Shown: positions 23,147 through 29,626 of the stretch, piece by piece | Numbering within the stretch: position 1 is the first letter of the stretch | Layout of the letters: every line of letters starts with the position of its first letter | Position numbers and translations under genes: made by a program | The notes under the pieces: model-generated | Database searches by the model: none | Told to the model about the DNA's origin: nothing | What the model saw: only the letters and a program-made list of their open reading frames with translations | Assembly (NCBI GenBank): GCA_021647375.1 | Contig: JAKIUV010000026.1 | Location: forward strand, 1 to 29,626 | Direction: 5' to 3' | DNA: 29,626 nt | Origin: Robiginitomaculum sp. | GTDB taxonomy: Bacteria; Pseudomonadota; Alphaproteobacteria; Caulobacterales; Maricaulaceae

Positions 23147-24433
23147 ATACAAATAATAAATCTTGCTTGTCTTCTTAAAGACTTCAACATCCTTATTCAA
23201 AAACAACATTATTTCGGAAATATCTGCGCTTTGTTTGAGAATTGCGGTAACTTTATTGCTGCCTACCGCTTTGTTGAACATGCTTATTTGCTGATTTGAC
23301 GCCAGTTTAAACATATCTTGTTCGGGATAGAGTTTCTTTAGGGTGGTCATTATGTGAAATTGGACTGTGGTTAAGGGGGCTTTATTAAAATCTGTTATAT
23401 ATATCTGAACGCCGTGTATGGCTTTGCCTTTGCCAAATGCATAATAAGGTGTGTAGGTAATAGGCCTAAAATATAAACCGGAAATTTTTTTGGCGTTCAG
23501 TTCATCTGCGAGGGTGCGGCCATTGATCCACTCTGCGCCAACGGTTTGAAACGGAAGCGTATACCCTACGCCAACCGAAACTGCATCTCGTAACTCTCCC
23601 ATTATTCCTGTCATCGGATAGAAATACGGTGAATAGCTATGGGGTATATGCGGCGAGGTTGGGATCCAGTCAAGCCCGGTGCTTTCGAAATTCATATCCC
23701 GTGTCCAATCTTTCATGGGAATGACACTTAGGGTAAAACCCGGTTTCGTATTGACCATATTTTCCCCTACCAACAACAGGGCAAGCTCGCCGCAAGTCAG
23801 GCCGTACACATAAGGAATGGGATATTGAGAGATGAAGGAAAAATACTCTGGTTTGGTGATGTTGCCTTCGATTTTTCGCCCGCCCAAAGGGTTAGGCCTA
23901 TCAAGCACTATAAATTCAATGCCGTTCTCCGACGCCGCTTCTATGGCCAGCCCCATAGTGCTGATGAAAGTATAGGACCGTGTGCCAATGTCTTGAATGT
24001 CATAAACAAGTACATCAATACCTTTTAGCATTTCCTTCGTTGGCTTTCTAGTTTTGCCGTATAGCGAATGCACTGGAAGACCTGTTTTTTCATCGGTGTA
24101 GAATCCGACATATTTTCCAGCATCAACATCACCACGCACGCCATGTTCAGGGCCAAATAATGCGACTAAATTAACATTTTCTGCCTCAAACAAAATATCA
24201 AGTGTTGATTTTAATTTGCGGTTCACTCCCGTGGAATTTGTAATTAGGCCAACTCTTTTACCCTTTAGTCGTTCAAAATTCGCCGCTGTTAAAACGTCAA
24301 TTCCCAAACTTATTTTTGTATCCTGGACAGGGGAGGAACTGCTAGCTTCTTGCGCCTCACACGCCGCTAGAAGGCAGACTGAGAAAAGAAATGCACCAAT
24401 ACAAAGCAGCATGAGGTGAAGATTTATTTTCAT
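23141..24433 (-). CDS. NamZ-family (DUF1343) lipoprotein, copy 2, variant active region
   Basis: This 430-residue member of the exo-muramidase family starts at ATG 24433, which begins a lipoprotein signal ending LLAAC. A longer frame reaching 24502 would overlap the serine hydrolase gene and bury the signal. Conserved parts are VGLITNSTGVN, FGPEHGVRGDVDAG, SLYGKTRKPT, YDIQDIGTRSYTF and LDRPNPLGG. The segment that normally reads E-x-T-N-x-S-x-GRGT, intact in copy 1, is replaced by MGELRDAVSVGVGYTLPFQTVG, and the preceding Pro-Ser-Pro-Asn loop reads SPHIPHSYSPYFYP. This suggests a subfamily with a different substrate, for example MurNAc still carrying peptide or an anhydro end. It lies 7 bases after the serine hydrolase gene and is last in the symporter operon. 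Confidence 0.85.
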   Translation of the reverse strand: MKINLHLMLLCIGAFLFSVCLLAACEAQEASSSSPVQDTKISLGIDVLTAANFERLKGKRVGLITNSTGVNRKLKSTLDILFEAENVNLVALFGPEHGVRGDVDAGKYVGFYTDEKTGLPVHSLYGKTRKPTKEMLKGIDVLVYDIQDIGTRSYTFISTMGLAIEAASENGIEFIVLDRPNPLGGRKIEGNITKPEYFSFISQYPIPYVYGLTCGELALLLVGENMVNTKPGFTLSVIPMKDWTRDMNFESTGLDWIPTSPHIPHSYSPYFYPMTGIMGELRDAVSVGVGYTLPFQTVGAEWINGRTLADELNAKKISGLYFRPITYTPYYAFGKGKAIHGVQIYITDFNKAPLTTVQFHIMTTLKKLYPEQDMFKLASNQQISMFNKAVGSNKVTAILKQSADISEIMLFLNKDVEVFKKTSKIYYLYD

Positions 24434-24440
24434 AATATTT

Positions 24441-26048
24441 CTACTTAACCCGCTCAAAATCCAAATCTTGGAAATCGAAACTCCAGTCTGCTTCGGGGTC
24501 AACCCTTGTCATAGTTAGGCCGTTTATTTTGCCGTCATAGTCGGTTTCAAAGCGAGCATAGGCATCGGCTTCGAAGCCTCTATTGTCCCAGCGCACTATG
24601 AATGTGTTATGCTCGAATGGCTCCAATATACCTTTTAAATTTACGGATTTGCGAGCGGTGAAGCGTAAGTCTTTTCCGTGTTTTTTAATATCAATAATGC
24701 CGAACCATGGGTCTTTATAAGCCCCTATATAATCTGTGAGCGGACGCGCGACAGTGCCGCTACCCGCATTGTCATTTGCTACAACCAACTGTTTATCCTC
24801 AGCGGCGGCATTTGCTTGGATGTCGGTGTAAAACCCAACCCAATCAAGCTTCTCCCGCCCCATATAGGCTTTGAGAATTGACTGCATAACCGATGTGCGC
24901 GCACCGTAATTAGAGCCGTTATTAAGCACTGTAATGCCCAAATTAAGCTCGGGGACTAGCACCACATAAGCTTGAAACCCGGACAGGGTTCCGGTATGAG
25001 AGATGACTTCATAGCCATGCATATCCTCTTTGCGCCAGCCTAGGGCATAGGCTTTAAAATGGGTGTTATCATAATCGCGCTCGAATTTTGAGACGGATAA
25101 TATTGTTTGGGGTTTCCACATTTCGTCCCGTTGTTTTTCGGAGAATATTTGCTTGCCGTTCGCGCCTTTGCCGCCGCCGAGCTGGGCGAGCATCCATTTG
25201 CTCATGCCGCTAGCATTGCACGCTAGACCACCCGCAGGGTGGGAAGCGGTTATATTTCCGCTTACTTTATTGCGCGGAATAGGGCTTATTTTTTCATCTA
25301 TGAAACCGTAAGGAATAGCGACATTTCGCAGATCGGACTTGGAAATTTCTCCAGCAAAACAGTCCATGTCCAACTTGTCCATAATCCGTTTTTGCACAAA
25401 CTCCTCATAGGGTATGCCGCTTGCTTTACTCACTACATCGCCCGCAACAATATAGAGAAGATTGTCATAGGCGTAGCGTGAGCGAAAACTTGAGGTGGAT
25501 TTTAGATAGCGTAAATTATGAATAATTTCGTCTCTGGTAAAACCTGACGGCTCTGGCCAAAGCATTAAATCTCCCGCGCCAATACCAAGCCCGCTACGGT
25601 GTACCAGCAAATCACGAACGGTAAATTCTCGCGTCACCCACGGATCCATCATACGAAAACCGGGTAGGGTATCTATAACTTTATCGTCCCAACCAATCTT
25701 GCCCTCGTCCACTAATATGGCGAGTGCAGCGGAGGTGAATGCTTTGGATGTGGAGGCTATGCGAAACAAAGTGTTCTTATCCACACTGGTTTTTCTTTCC
25801 ATATCACGAAGTCCAAATCCGTCTTCTAAAACCACTTTGCCATTTTGCACAACGCTTACGGACATGCCGGGTGTTTTAAAGTTTTTAAGAGCGCGCTCTG
25901 CGGTTTTTTTTATCTCGGCAGAACTCAAGAGTGCAGTGGATTGCTCGCGAATTATGGGTTTGGGTTGGGGTGTTTGAGCGGCCACATAGAGCGGGCAAAA
26001 TAGTGCCGCCAAAATAATCGTTTTTATACAATAAGGCTTGTTCATCAT
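24441..26048 (-). CDS. Beta-lactamase-fold serine hydrolase with C-terminal DUF3471-like domain
   Basis: Class C beta-lactamase relatives include D-aminopeptidases, DD-carboxypeptidases, esterases and B. subtilis AmiE (YbbE), a MurNAc-L-Ala amidase. The 535-residue protein has a cleavable signal peptide (ending YVAAQ). It carries the SxxK tetrad Ser99-x-x-Lys102 (ASTSKAF), a Tyr-x-Asn in YAYDN near 200, and HTGTLSG in place of KTG near 355. A beta-rich C-terminal domain follows (about 430-535). The ATGA overlap with the symporter stop (26045-26048) shows coupling. In Bacillus, a serine hydrolase of this fold neighbours namZ and murQ, so a muropeptide amidase or D,D-peptidase role is favoured; beta-lactam resistance is not implied. 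Confidence 0.87.
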   Translation of the reverse strand: MMNKPYCIKTIILAALFCPLYVAAQTPQPKPIIREQSTALLSSAEIKKTAERALKNFKTPGMSVSVVQNGKVVLEDGFGLRDMERKTSVDKNTLFRIASTSKAFTSAALAILVDEGKIGWDDKVIDTLPGFRMMDPWVTREFTVRDLLVHRSGLGIGAGDLMLWPEPSGFTRDEIIHNLRYLKSTSSFRSRYAYDNLLYIVAGDVVSKASGIPYEEFVQKRIMDKLDMDCFAGEISKSDLRNVAIPYGFIDEKISPIPRNKVSGNITASHPAGGLACNASGMSKWMLAQLGGGKGANGKQIFSEKQRDEMWKPQTILSVSKFERDYDNTHFKAYALGWRKEDMHGYEVISHTGTLSGFQAYVVLVPELNLGITVLNNGSNYGARTSVMQSILKAYMGREKLDWVGFYTDIQANAAAEDKQLVVANDNAGSGTVARPLTDYIGAYKDPWFGIIDIKKHGKDLRFTARKSVNLKGILEPFEHNTFIVRWDNRGFEADAYARFETDYDGKINGLTMTRVDPEADWSFDFQDLDFERVK

Positions 26049-27634
26049 GCTGAAGCTTTCTCATCAAATTTATTATCATTTCCCGCGACACAAACCAAAA
26101 ATGCAACCAATGTCCCGATGCACAATTTCCAACTAAAGGCTAGATTCTTAATGCTTTTCCAGCTTTCCGGTAAAGGAAGACTATCAATGATAAAGGACTG
26201 CATGAACAAGGTGACAAGAAACCCGACCGCTAGGGCCAAAAGTACCGAGGTATGCGAGCCGCGCTTGGTGAACAGTACCGTAAAATAAACGCCCAAAAGC
26301 CCAGAATAGGAAAACACCATAACCGCGAGGGCAAAATCCAGCAAAGGCATTTCAGTATATCTTTGCCAATAAAAACATAACACCGACATCAAAAACAAAG
26401 CAAGTCCTACGCCGCCCATAGAGATTTGACCAGCACGGACAAAGTGTTTTTCAGGTAAGTTATTATCACGCCGCATTCGCCAAGGACGGTAAAAATCTTC
26501 AACGATAACTGACGACATAGAGTTTAGCCCGGAGTTAATGGTGGAAACCGCAGCGGCTATGACACCAACCGTCACCAACCCTCTCATACCAGCAGGTAGC
26601 TCACCCAATATATAGTGCATAAAGACGGTAATTTTTTCGCCGTCAAATGTGCGCCCAGCAGCACTCGTAATGCCCGCACCCATGAGGTCGGGGCGCTCAT
26701 AAAATACATGCAAGAGCTGACCAATAGATACGAAGACCCAAACTACAGGAATAGTAACGAGCGCCGCGATGATAAGCGACTTTCCGCCTTCTTTTTCGTT
26801 TTTACAAGTGAGAACACGTTGGGTCATGTCTTGGTCCATACCGAAACTGGCAATGGCTAAAAGCGTCATACCGGTCAGGACTGAGATCATGGCAAAGGGT
26901 TTTGTAAAATCAAAACTAAAATCAAAAAATGTGAGTTTATTTTGTACCGTTCCGTTAGCCGTCGGGGAATTTTTGAGACCCTCTATAATTTCTCCAGTAC
27001 TGGCGGGAATAGCTTTCCACAGAATAAACAACACCGCAATTGCCGCACCCCAATAGATGAAAAACTGGATCATATCACTCCAGATAACGGATTTAATCCC
27101 GCCTAGAAATGTTATTGAAAAACCCAATATCATCATAAGAAAGGCTGAAATAATGATGCTGCTCGGCTCGATATTGGAAAATAATATCATAGAAACGGCA
27201 ATAGCCGCGAGGAACAATCGGGAGCCACTGGCAAATACTCGTCCTACCAAATACATGCCGCCCGCTGCCCGCATTGTGTTATCATTGAAGCGGTTGGCGA
27301 GAAGTTCATAAACCGTAGTGACTTTCATTTGGTAAAATTTAGGTATCAAAATCTTTGCAACAAATATTGCCGCGATAATCGTGCCCAAATTCGTCGCCAG
27401 ATATGTATAATTACCCCTGTAACCTTGATCTGGCCCGCCCAAAAAGGTTGCAGCGGATTGCGATGTTGCTAGAACAGAAATGGCTACGACCCAATAGGGC
27501 ATTGTATTACCGCCTAGAAAATAATCCGAGGCGTTTTCAGACTTTTGCCGTGCAAATGCCCAGCCAAGGATTGCAAGAAGCGCAATATATCCGCCAATGA
27601 CCAACCAATCTAGCCCTGTAAAACTTTCAGCCAT
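26045..27634 (-). CDS. Sodium:solute symporter (SSS family), candidate MurNAc/muropeptide carrier
   Basis: SSS proteins couple sodium entry to uptake of sugars, amino acids or sialic acid across the inner membrane. The 529-residue protein has about 13-14 membrane segments. It starts with LDWLVIGGYIALLAILGWAFA and FLGGNTMPYWVVAISVLAT, and carries GGIKSVIWSDMIQFFIYWG and SFGMDQDMTQRVL, which are typical of SSS sugar carriers. It is the first gene of an operon with a beta-lactamase-fold hydrolase and NamZ copy 2. With no phosphotransferase system in view, it is the obvious route for MurNAc, GlcNAc or a disaccharide into the cytoplasm, where the BadF kinase would phosphorylate it. Its promoter contains the best palindrome in the window. 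Confidence 0.9.
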   Translation of the reverse strand: MAESFTGLDWLVIGGYIALLAILGWAFARQKSENASDYFLGGNTMPYWVVAISVLATSQSAATFLGGPDQGYRGNYTYLATNLGTIIAAIFVAKILIPKFYQMKVTTVYELLANRFNDNTMRAAGGMYLVGRVFASGSRLFLAAIAVSMILFSNIEPSSIIISAFLMMILGFSITFLGGIKSVIWSDMIQFFIYWGAAIAVLFILWKAIPASTGEIIEGLKNSPTANGTVQNKLTFFDFSFDFTKPFAMISVLTGMTLLAIASFGMDQDMTQRVLTCKNEKEGGKSLIIAALVTIPVVWVFVSIGQLLHVFYERPDLMGAGITSAAGRTFDGEKITVFMHYILGELPAGMRGLVTVGVIAAAVSTINSGLNSMSSVIVEDFYRPWRMRRDNNLPEKHFVRAGQISMGGVGLALFLMSVLCFYWQRYTEMPLLDFALAVMVFSYSGLLGVYFTVLFTKRGSHTSVLLALAVGFLVTLFMQSFIIDSLPLPESWKSIKNLAFSWKLCIGTLVAFLVCVAGNDNKFDEKASA

Positions 27635-27687
27635 AACCTATCCCCTTAACTTATGTTCTTACGCCCGTTTTCTATTTTTGACTTATA

Positions 27688-27715
27688 TGTATACCAATTC
27701 AAATTGGTATTGCAA
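27688..27715 (-). promoter_or_regulatory. Promoter and operator palindrome of the symporter operon
   Basis: On the minus strand TTGCAA (27715-27710) and TATACA (27693-27688) are 16 bases apart. The 20-base palindrome ATACCAATTTGAATTGGTAT (27710-27691) has perfect 9-base arms and exactly fills the spacer, so bound repressor would block polymerase. The element resembles those at the receptor, kinase and murQ promoters. The rest of the 139-base gap to the next gene shows no clear terminator. Confidence 0.6.
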
Positions 27716-27773
27716 TGAAGCCCTTGTCATTCGCTTTCAGTCAAGTAATTGATAATACTGCCTGTCAGTAGTT

Positions 27774-28643
27774 TCATGGTGAGGACTTGCGCAATTCCTC
27801 AAAAACTTGTTTGTTATCAATGAAATACATATCTATACTTAATGCATGTTTATGGGCATTTATGGATGCCCAGTCTGTGTAGGAGAATGTCGATACGAAC
27901 AGGTGTTGGCCGTGGTAATAACCACTGAGCTTACTGGTCAGCATCATTTGGGGGACGCAAATACCGCCGCCTGAGGCTTTTAAAATTCGTAATATGTCAC
28001 CAGATAAGGCATGTTTAGAGACCCAGCCATAGCGTACACCTGTCATATATTTGTCGGCAAACCGAGGAATGGTGCCGTCTTTGCTGATATGCATGTCATG
28101 GCTGGCGGCGACCGCCTCGCTAACATCACCGCACCAATGGCTTAGGCATAGGGGGATGTCTGGAGCCAATTCGTGAATACGGTACAGGACTTCCGGCACC
28201 CAGGACACATATATAGCCCTGCTTTGCAGGCGGTAATACATGACGAGGGCGTGGATTTTGTGTTCGAAGCCCAGGTCTTTGATGTCGATGAGGAGTTTGG
28301 CTGTTTGATTTGTGTGGACTTTAACCGTGCTAAACAGGGCGTCCAATGTCGGCATCCGAGCGAATGCGCCGCCAAGCCTCGCATATTCAGAGGCTTTGTA
28401 ATCACACAAATAATGTTTGTCGCCATCCGCATCCAAAGCATATTCGTCGTGGTAAACCATGGGCGTGCCGCATTTAGCCATTCGGACATCAAATTCCAAG
28501 TTTTGCACACCGAAATCCAGTGCTGCGCATAGCCCTTTTAGCGTGTTTTCATGAGGCGCAAAGCCGCGAAACCGGTGCGAAATTAATGCACCGATTTCTA
28601 CAGTTTTTTGCTCATTTTGGCTTTTGTTATTTAGGCTTGGCAA
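27774..28643 (-). CDS. Glycerophosphodiester phosphodiesterase family protein
   Basis: GDPD enzymes hydrolyse glycerophosphodiesters to glycerol-3-phosphate and an alcohol. The 289-residue protein has no signal peptide. Catalytic elements are SHRFRGFAPHENTL (His23, Arg24, Glu32, Asn33) and NLEFDVRMAKCGTPMVYHDE with its metal-binding Glu and Asp. LLIDIK and a later conserved Trp/Gly region complete the TIM barrel. Its only plausible start is TTG 28643, overlapping the end of dcp by 17 bases, and no in-frame ATG comes before the catalytic His. The ribosome site is weak, so translation may be coupled to dcp. It appears unrelated to the peptidoglycan genes. Confidence 0.85.
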   Translation of the reverse strand: MPSLNNKSQNEQKTVEIGALISHRFRGFAPHENTLKGLCAALDFGVQNLEFDVRMAKCGTPMVYHDEYALDADGDKHYLCDYKASEYARLGGAFARMPTLDALFSTVKVHTNQTAKLLIDIKDLGFEHKIHALVMYYRLQSRAIYVSWVPEVLYRIHELAPDIPLCLSHWCGDVSEAVAASHDMHISKDGTIPRFADKYMTGVRYGWVSKHALSGDILRILKASGGGICVPQMMLTSKLSGYYHGQHLFVSTFSYTDWASINAHKHALSIDMYFIDNKQVFEELRKSSP

Positions 28644-29626
28644 AGCCGCGATCCCGCATCAGGGCTTCGACCTCTACATCGCGGCCACGAAAAGCCCGAA
28701 ATCCGTCCGCCGGATCTATTGTGTTGCCCACAGACATGATGTTGTCATGCAGTGATTTTGCTACGTCTTTATCATAAAACCCACCGGCCTCGGTAAAAGC
28801 TTCTGCCGCATCGGCGGTGAGGGTGTCCGCCCAAAGATATGAATAATAGCCCGCATGATAACCGCCCGAGAAGATGTGGTTGAAATGGGGTGTGCGGTGA
28901 CGCATGACGATTTCGCTCGGCATGCCCAAAGCTTCAAGGGTCTCGCGTTCGAACTTATCTGGGTCAATCGGGTCGCCGCCTGCCATATGTAATTTCATGT
29001 CAATGAGGGCAGACGCGAGATATTCCGTGGTGTCAAATCCCTGGCGGAAGGTGGACGCTTTTTCGATCTTGGCGAGAAGTTCTGCCGGGATTGGTTCCCC
29101 CGTTTCGTAATGTACGGCATATTTGTTCAGGACTTCAGGCGTCGTCATCCAGCGCTCATAAAGCTGTGATGGGAATTCTACATAATCCCGCGAAACCGAT
29201 GTACCCGAAAGTGTCGGGTAGGTGACATTTGAATTTAGCCCGTGAATGGCGTGGCCAAATTCATGGAACATGGTGTTTGCGTCGTCCCAAGAAATCAGTA
29301 CCGGCTTACCGGCCTCGCCTTTGACGAAATTAGAGTTATTGGAGACGATAACTGTGGTTGGTTTACCGTCCAGCTTTTGTTGGGTGCGGTAAGCATTCAT
29401 CCAGGCACCAGAGCGCTTGCCTTTGCGGGCATAGGGGTCAAAATACCATAGACCAACATGGCCGCCTTCGGCGTCTTTCACTTCCCAAACCCGGACATCT
29501 TCGTGGAATACGGGAGCATCGGTAATTTGTTCAAACTGGAAGCCATATAATTCGCCCGCCGACCACATCATGCCTTCGCGGAGTTTTTCCATTTGCAAAT
29601 AGGGCTTCACCTCATTGAGGTCGAGG
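28627..29626 (-). CDS. dcp: M3 family peptidyl-dipeptidase Dcp, 3' part (cut by window edge)
   Basis: M3 zinc peptidases remove C-terminal dipeptides or degrade oligopeptides. The frame is open to the right edge and the first visible residues (LDLNEVKPYLQMEKL) are internal, so the true start lies outside. The visible 333 residues hold the zinc motif HEFGH in MFHEFGHAIHGL, then SGTSVSRDYVEFPSQLYE, a YLASALIDM segment and the GGYHAGYYSYLWADTLTADAAEAF stretch (shown in parts in Dcp-like enzymes). The ending FRGRDVEVEALMRDRGF is typical of Dcp rather than PepF. It is a general housekeeping peptidase and marks the right border of the scavenging locus. Confidence 0.9.
   Translation of the reverse strand, partial: LDLNEVKPYLQMEKLREGMMWSAGELYGFQFEQITDAPVFHEDVRVWEVKDAEGGHVGLWYFDPYARKGKRSGAWMNAYRTQQKLDGKPTTVIVSNNSNFVKGEAGKPVLISWDDANTMFHEFGHAIHGLNSNVTYPTLSGTSVSRDYVEFPSQLYERWMTTPEVLNKYAVHYETGEPIPAELLAKIEKASTFRQGFDTTEYLASALIDMKLHMAGGDPIDPDKFERETLEALGMPSEIVMRHRTPHFNHIFSGGYHAGYYSYLWADTLTADAAEAFTEAGGFYDKDVAKSLHDNIMSVGNTIDPADGFRAFRGRDVEVEALMRDRGFAKPK

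Noticed and set aside
24434..24502. N-terminal extension of NamZ copy 2
   Set aside because: It would overlap the serine hydrolase gene and place the lipoprotein signal inside the protein.
24441..26048. True beta-lactamase resistance gene
   Set aside because: SxxK and HTG motifs are shared by many peptidases and esterases of this fold, and the context is wall-peptide degradation, not resistance.
27741..27760. Small ACTG/CAGT repeat after the glycerophosphodiesterase gene as a terminator
   Set aside because: Four-pair stem with no T-run; too weak to call.

Overview
The window comes from a Gram-negative bacterium, most likely a marine alphaproteobacterium. Supporting signs are a large TonB-dependent receptor with a carboxypeptidase-regulatory domain, many lipoproteins with good lipoboxes, a TPR-sulfotransferase beside the receptor, and the form of the MurQ, LysA and Dcp proteins. 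Base composition is moderate to low in GC for that class (mid-40s percent by eye). A Maricaulales/Hyphomonadaceae-like host is a guess, not a demonstration.

Layout. Positions 1-2476 hold cell-envelope genes on +: the 3' end of an upstream gene (probably mrdA/PBP2), rodA, and a lipoprotein phosphodiesterase. From about 2570 to 27715 nearly every gene fits one job: taking peptidoglycan fragments apart and using them as food. Sugar arm: murQ, a D-lactate-type FAD dehydrogenase and a GntR/UTRA regulator (2782-5985, +); nagA (5995-7134, -), divergent from a BadF-type amino-sugar kinase and a TPR-sulfotransferase (7247-9693, +). Outer-membrane entry: a 1003-residue TonB-dependent receptor (9761-12772, -). 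Peptide arm, an eight-gene + run (13056-23106): AmiD-like amidase, NamZ-type exo-muramidase, M19 dipeptidase, diaminopimelate decarboxylase, DUF819 membrane protein, NlpC/P60 endopeptidase, L-Ala-D/L-Glu epimerase, N-acyl-D-amino-acid deacylase. A convergent - operon (27634-23141) encodes a sodium:solute symporter, a beta-lactamase-fold serine hydrolase and a second NamZ paralogue. The right edge (27774-29626, -) returns to ordinary genes: a glycerophosphodiesterase and the 3' part of dcp.

Proposed pathway (inference from families and order). Surface or periplasmic lipoproteins (AmiD, two NamZ, NlpC/P60, M19, D-aminoacylase, serine hydrolase) cut muropeptides. The TonB receptor brings fragments across the outer membrane; the symporter and DUF819 protein bring sugars and peptides or amino acids across the inner membrane. 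The BadF kinase makes MurNAc-6-P and/or GlcNAc-6-P. MurQ removes D-lactate, which the FAD enzyme oxidises, and NagA deacetylates GlcNAc-6-P. The epimerase converts L-Ala-D-Glu, and LysA turns released meso-DAP into lysine. NagB, NagZ, AmpG and an LD-carboxypeptidase are not seen here and would have to lie elsewhere.

Regulation. TGGTAT/ATACCA elements sit on or next to predicted promoters of murQ, nagA/kinase, the TonB receptor (and divergent amiD) and the symporter operon. They are candidate operators for the GntR/UTRA regulator encoded inside the locus, so the whole block may be one regulon. No rRNA, tRNA, IS element, CRISPR array or phage gene was seen.
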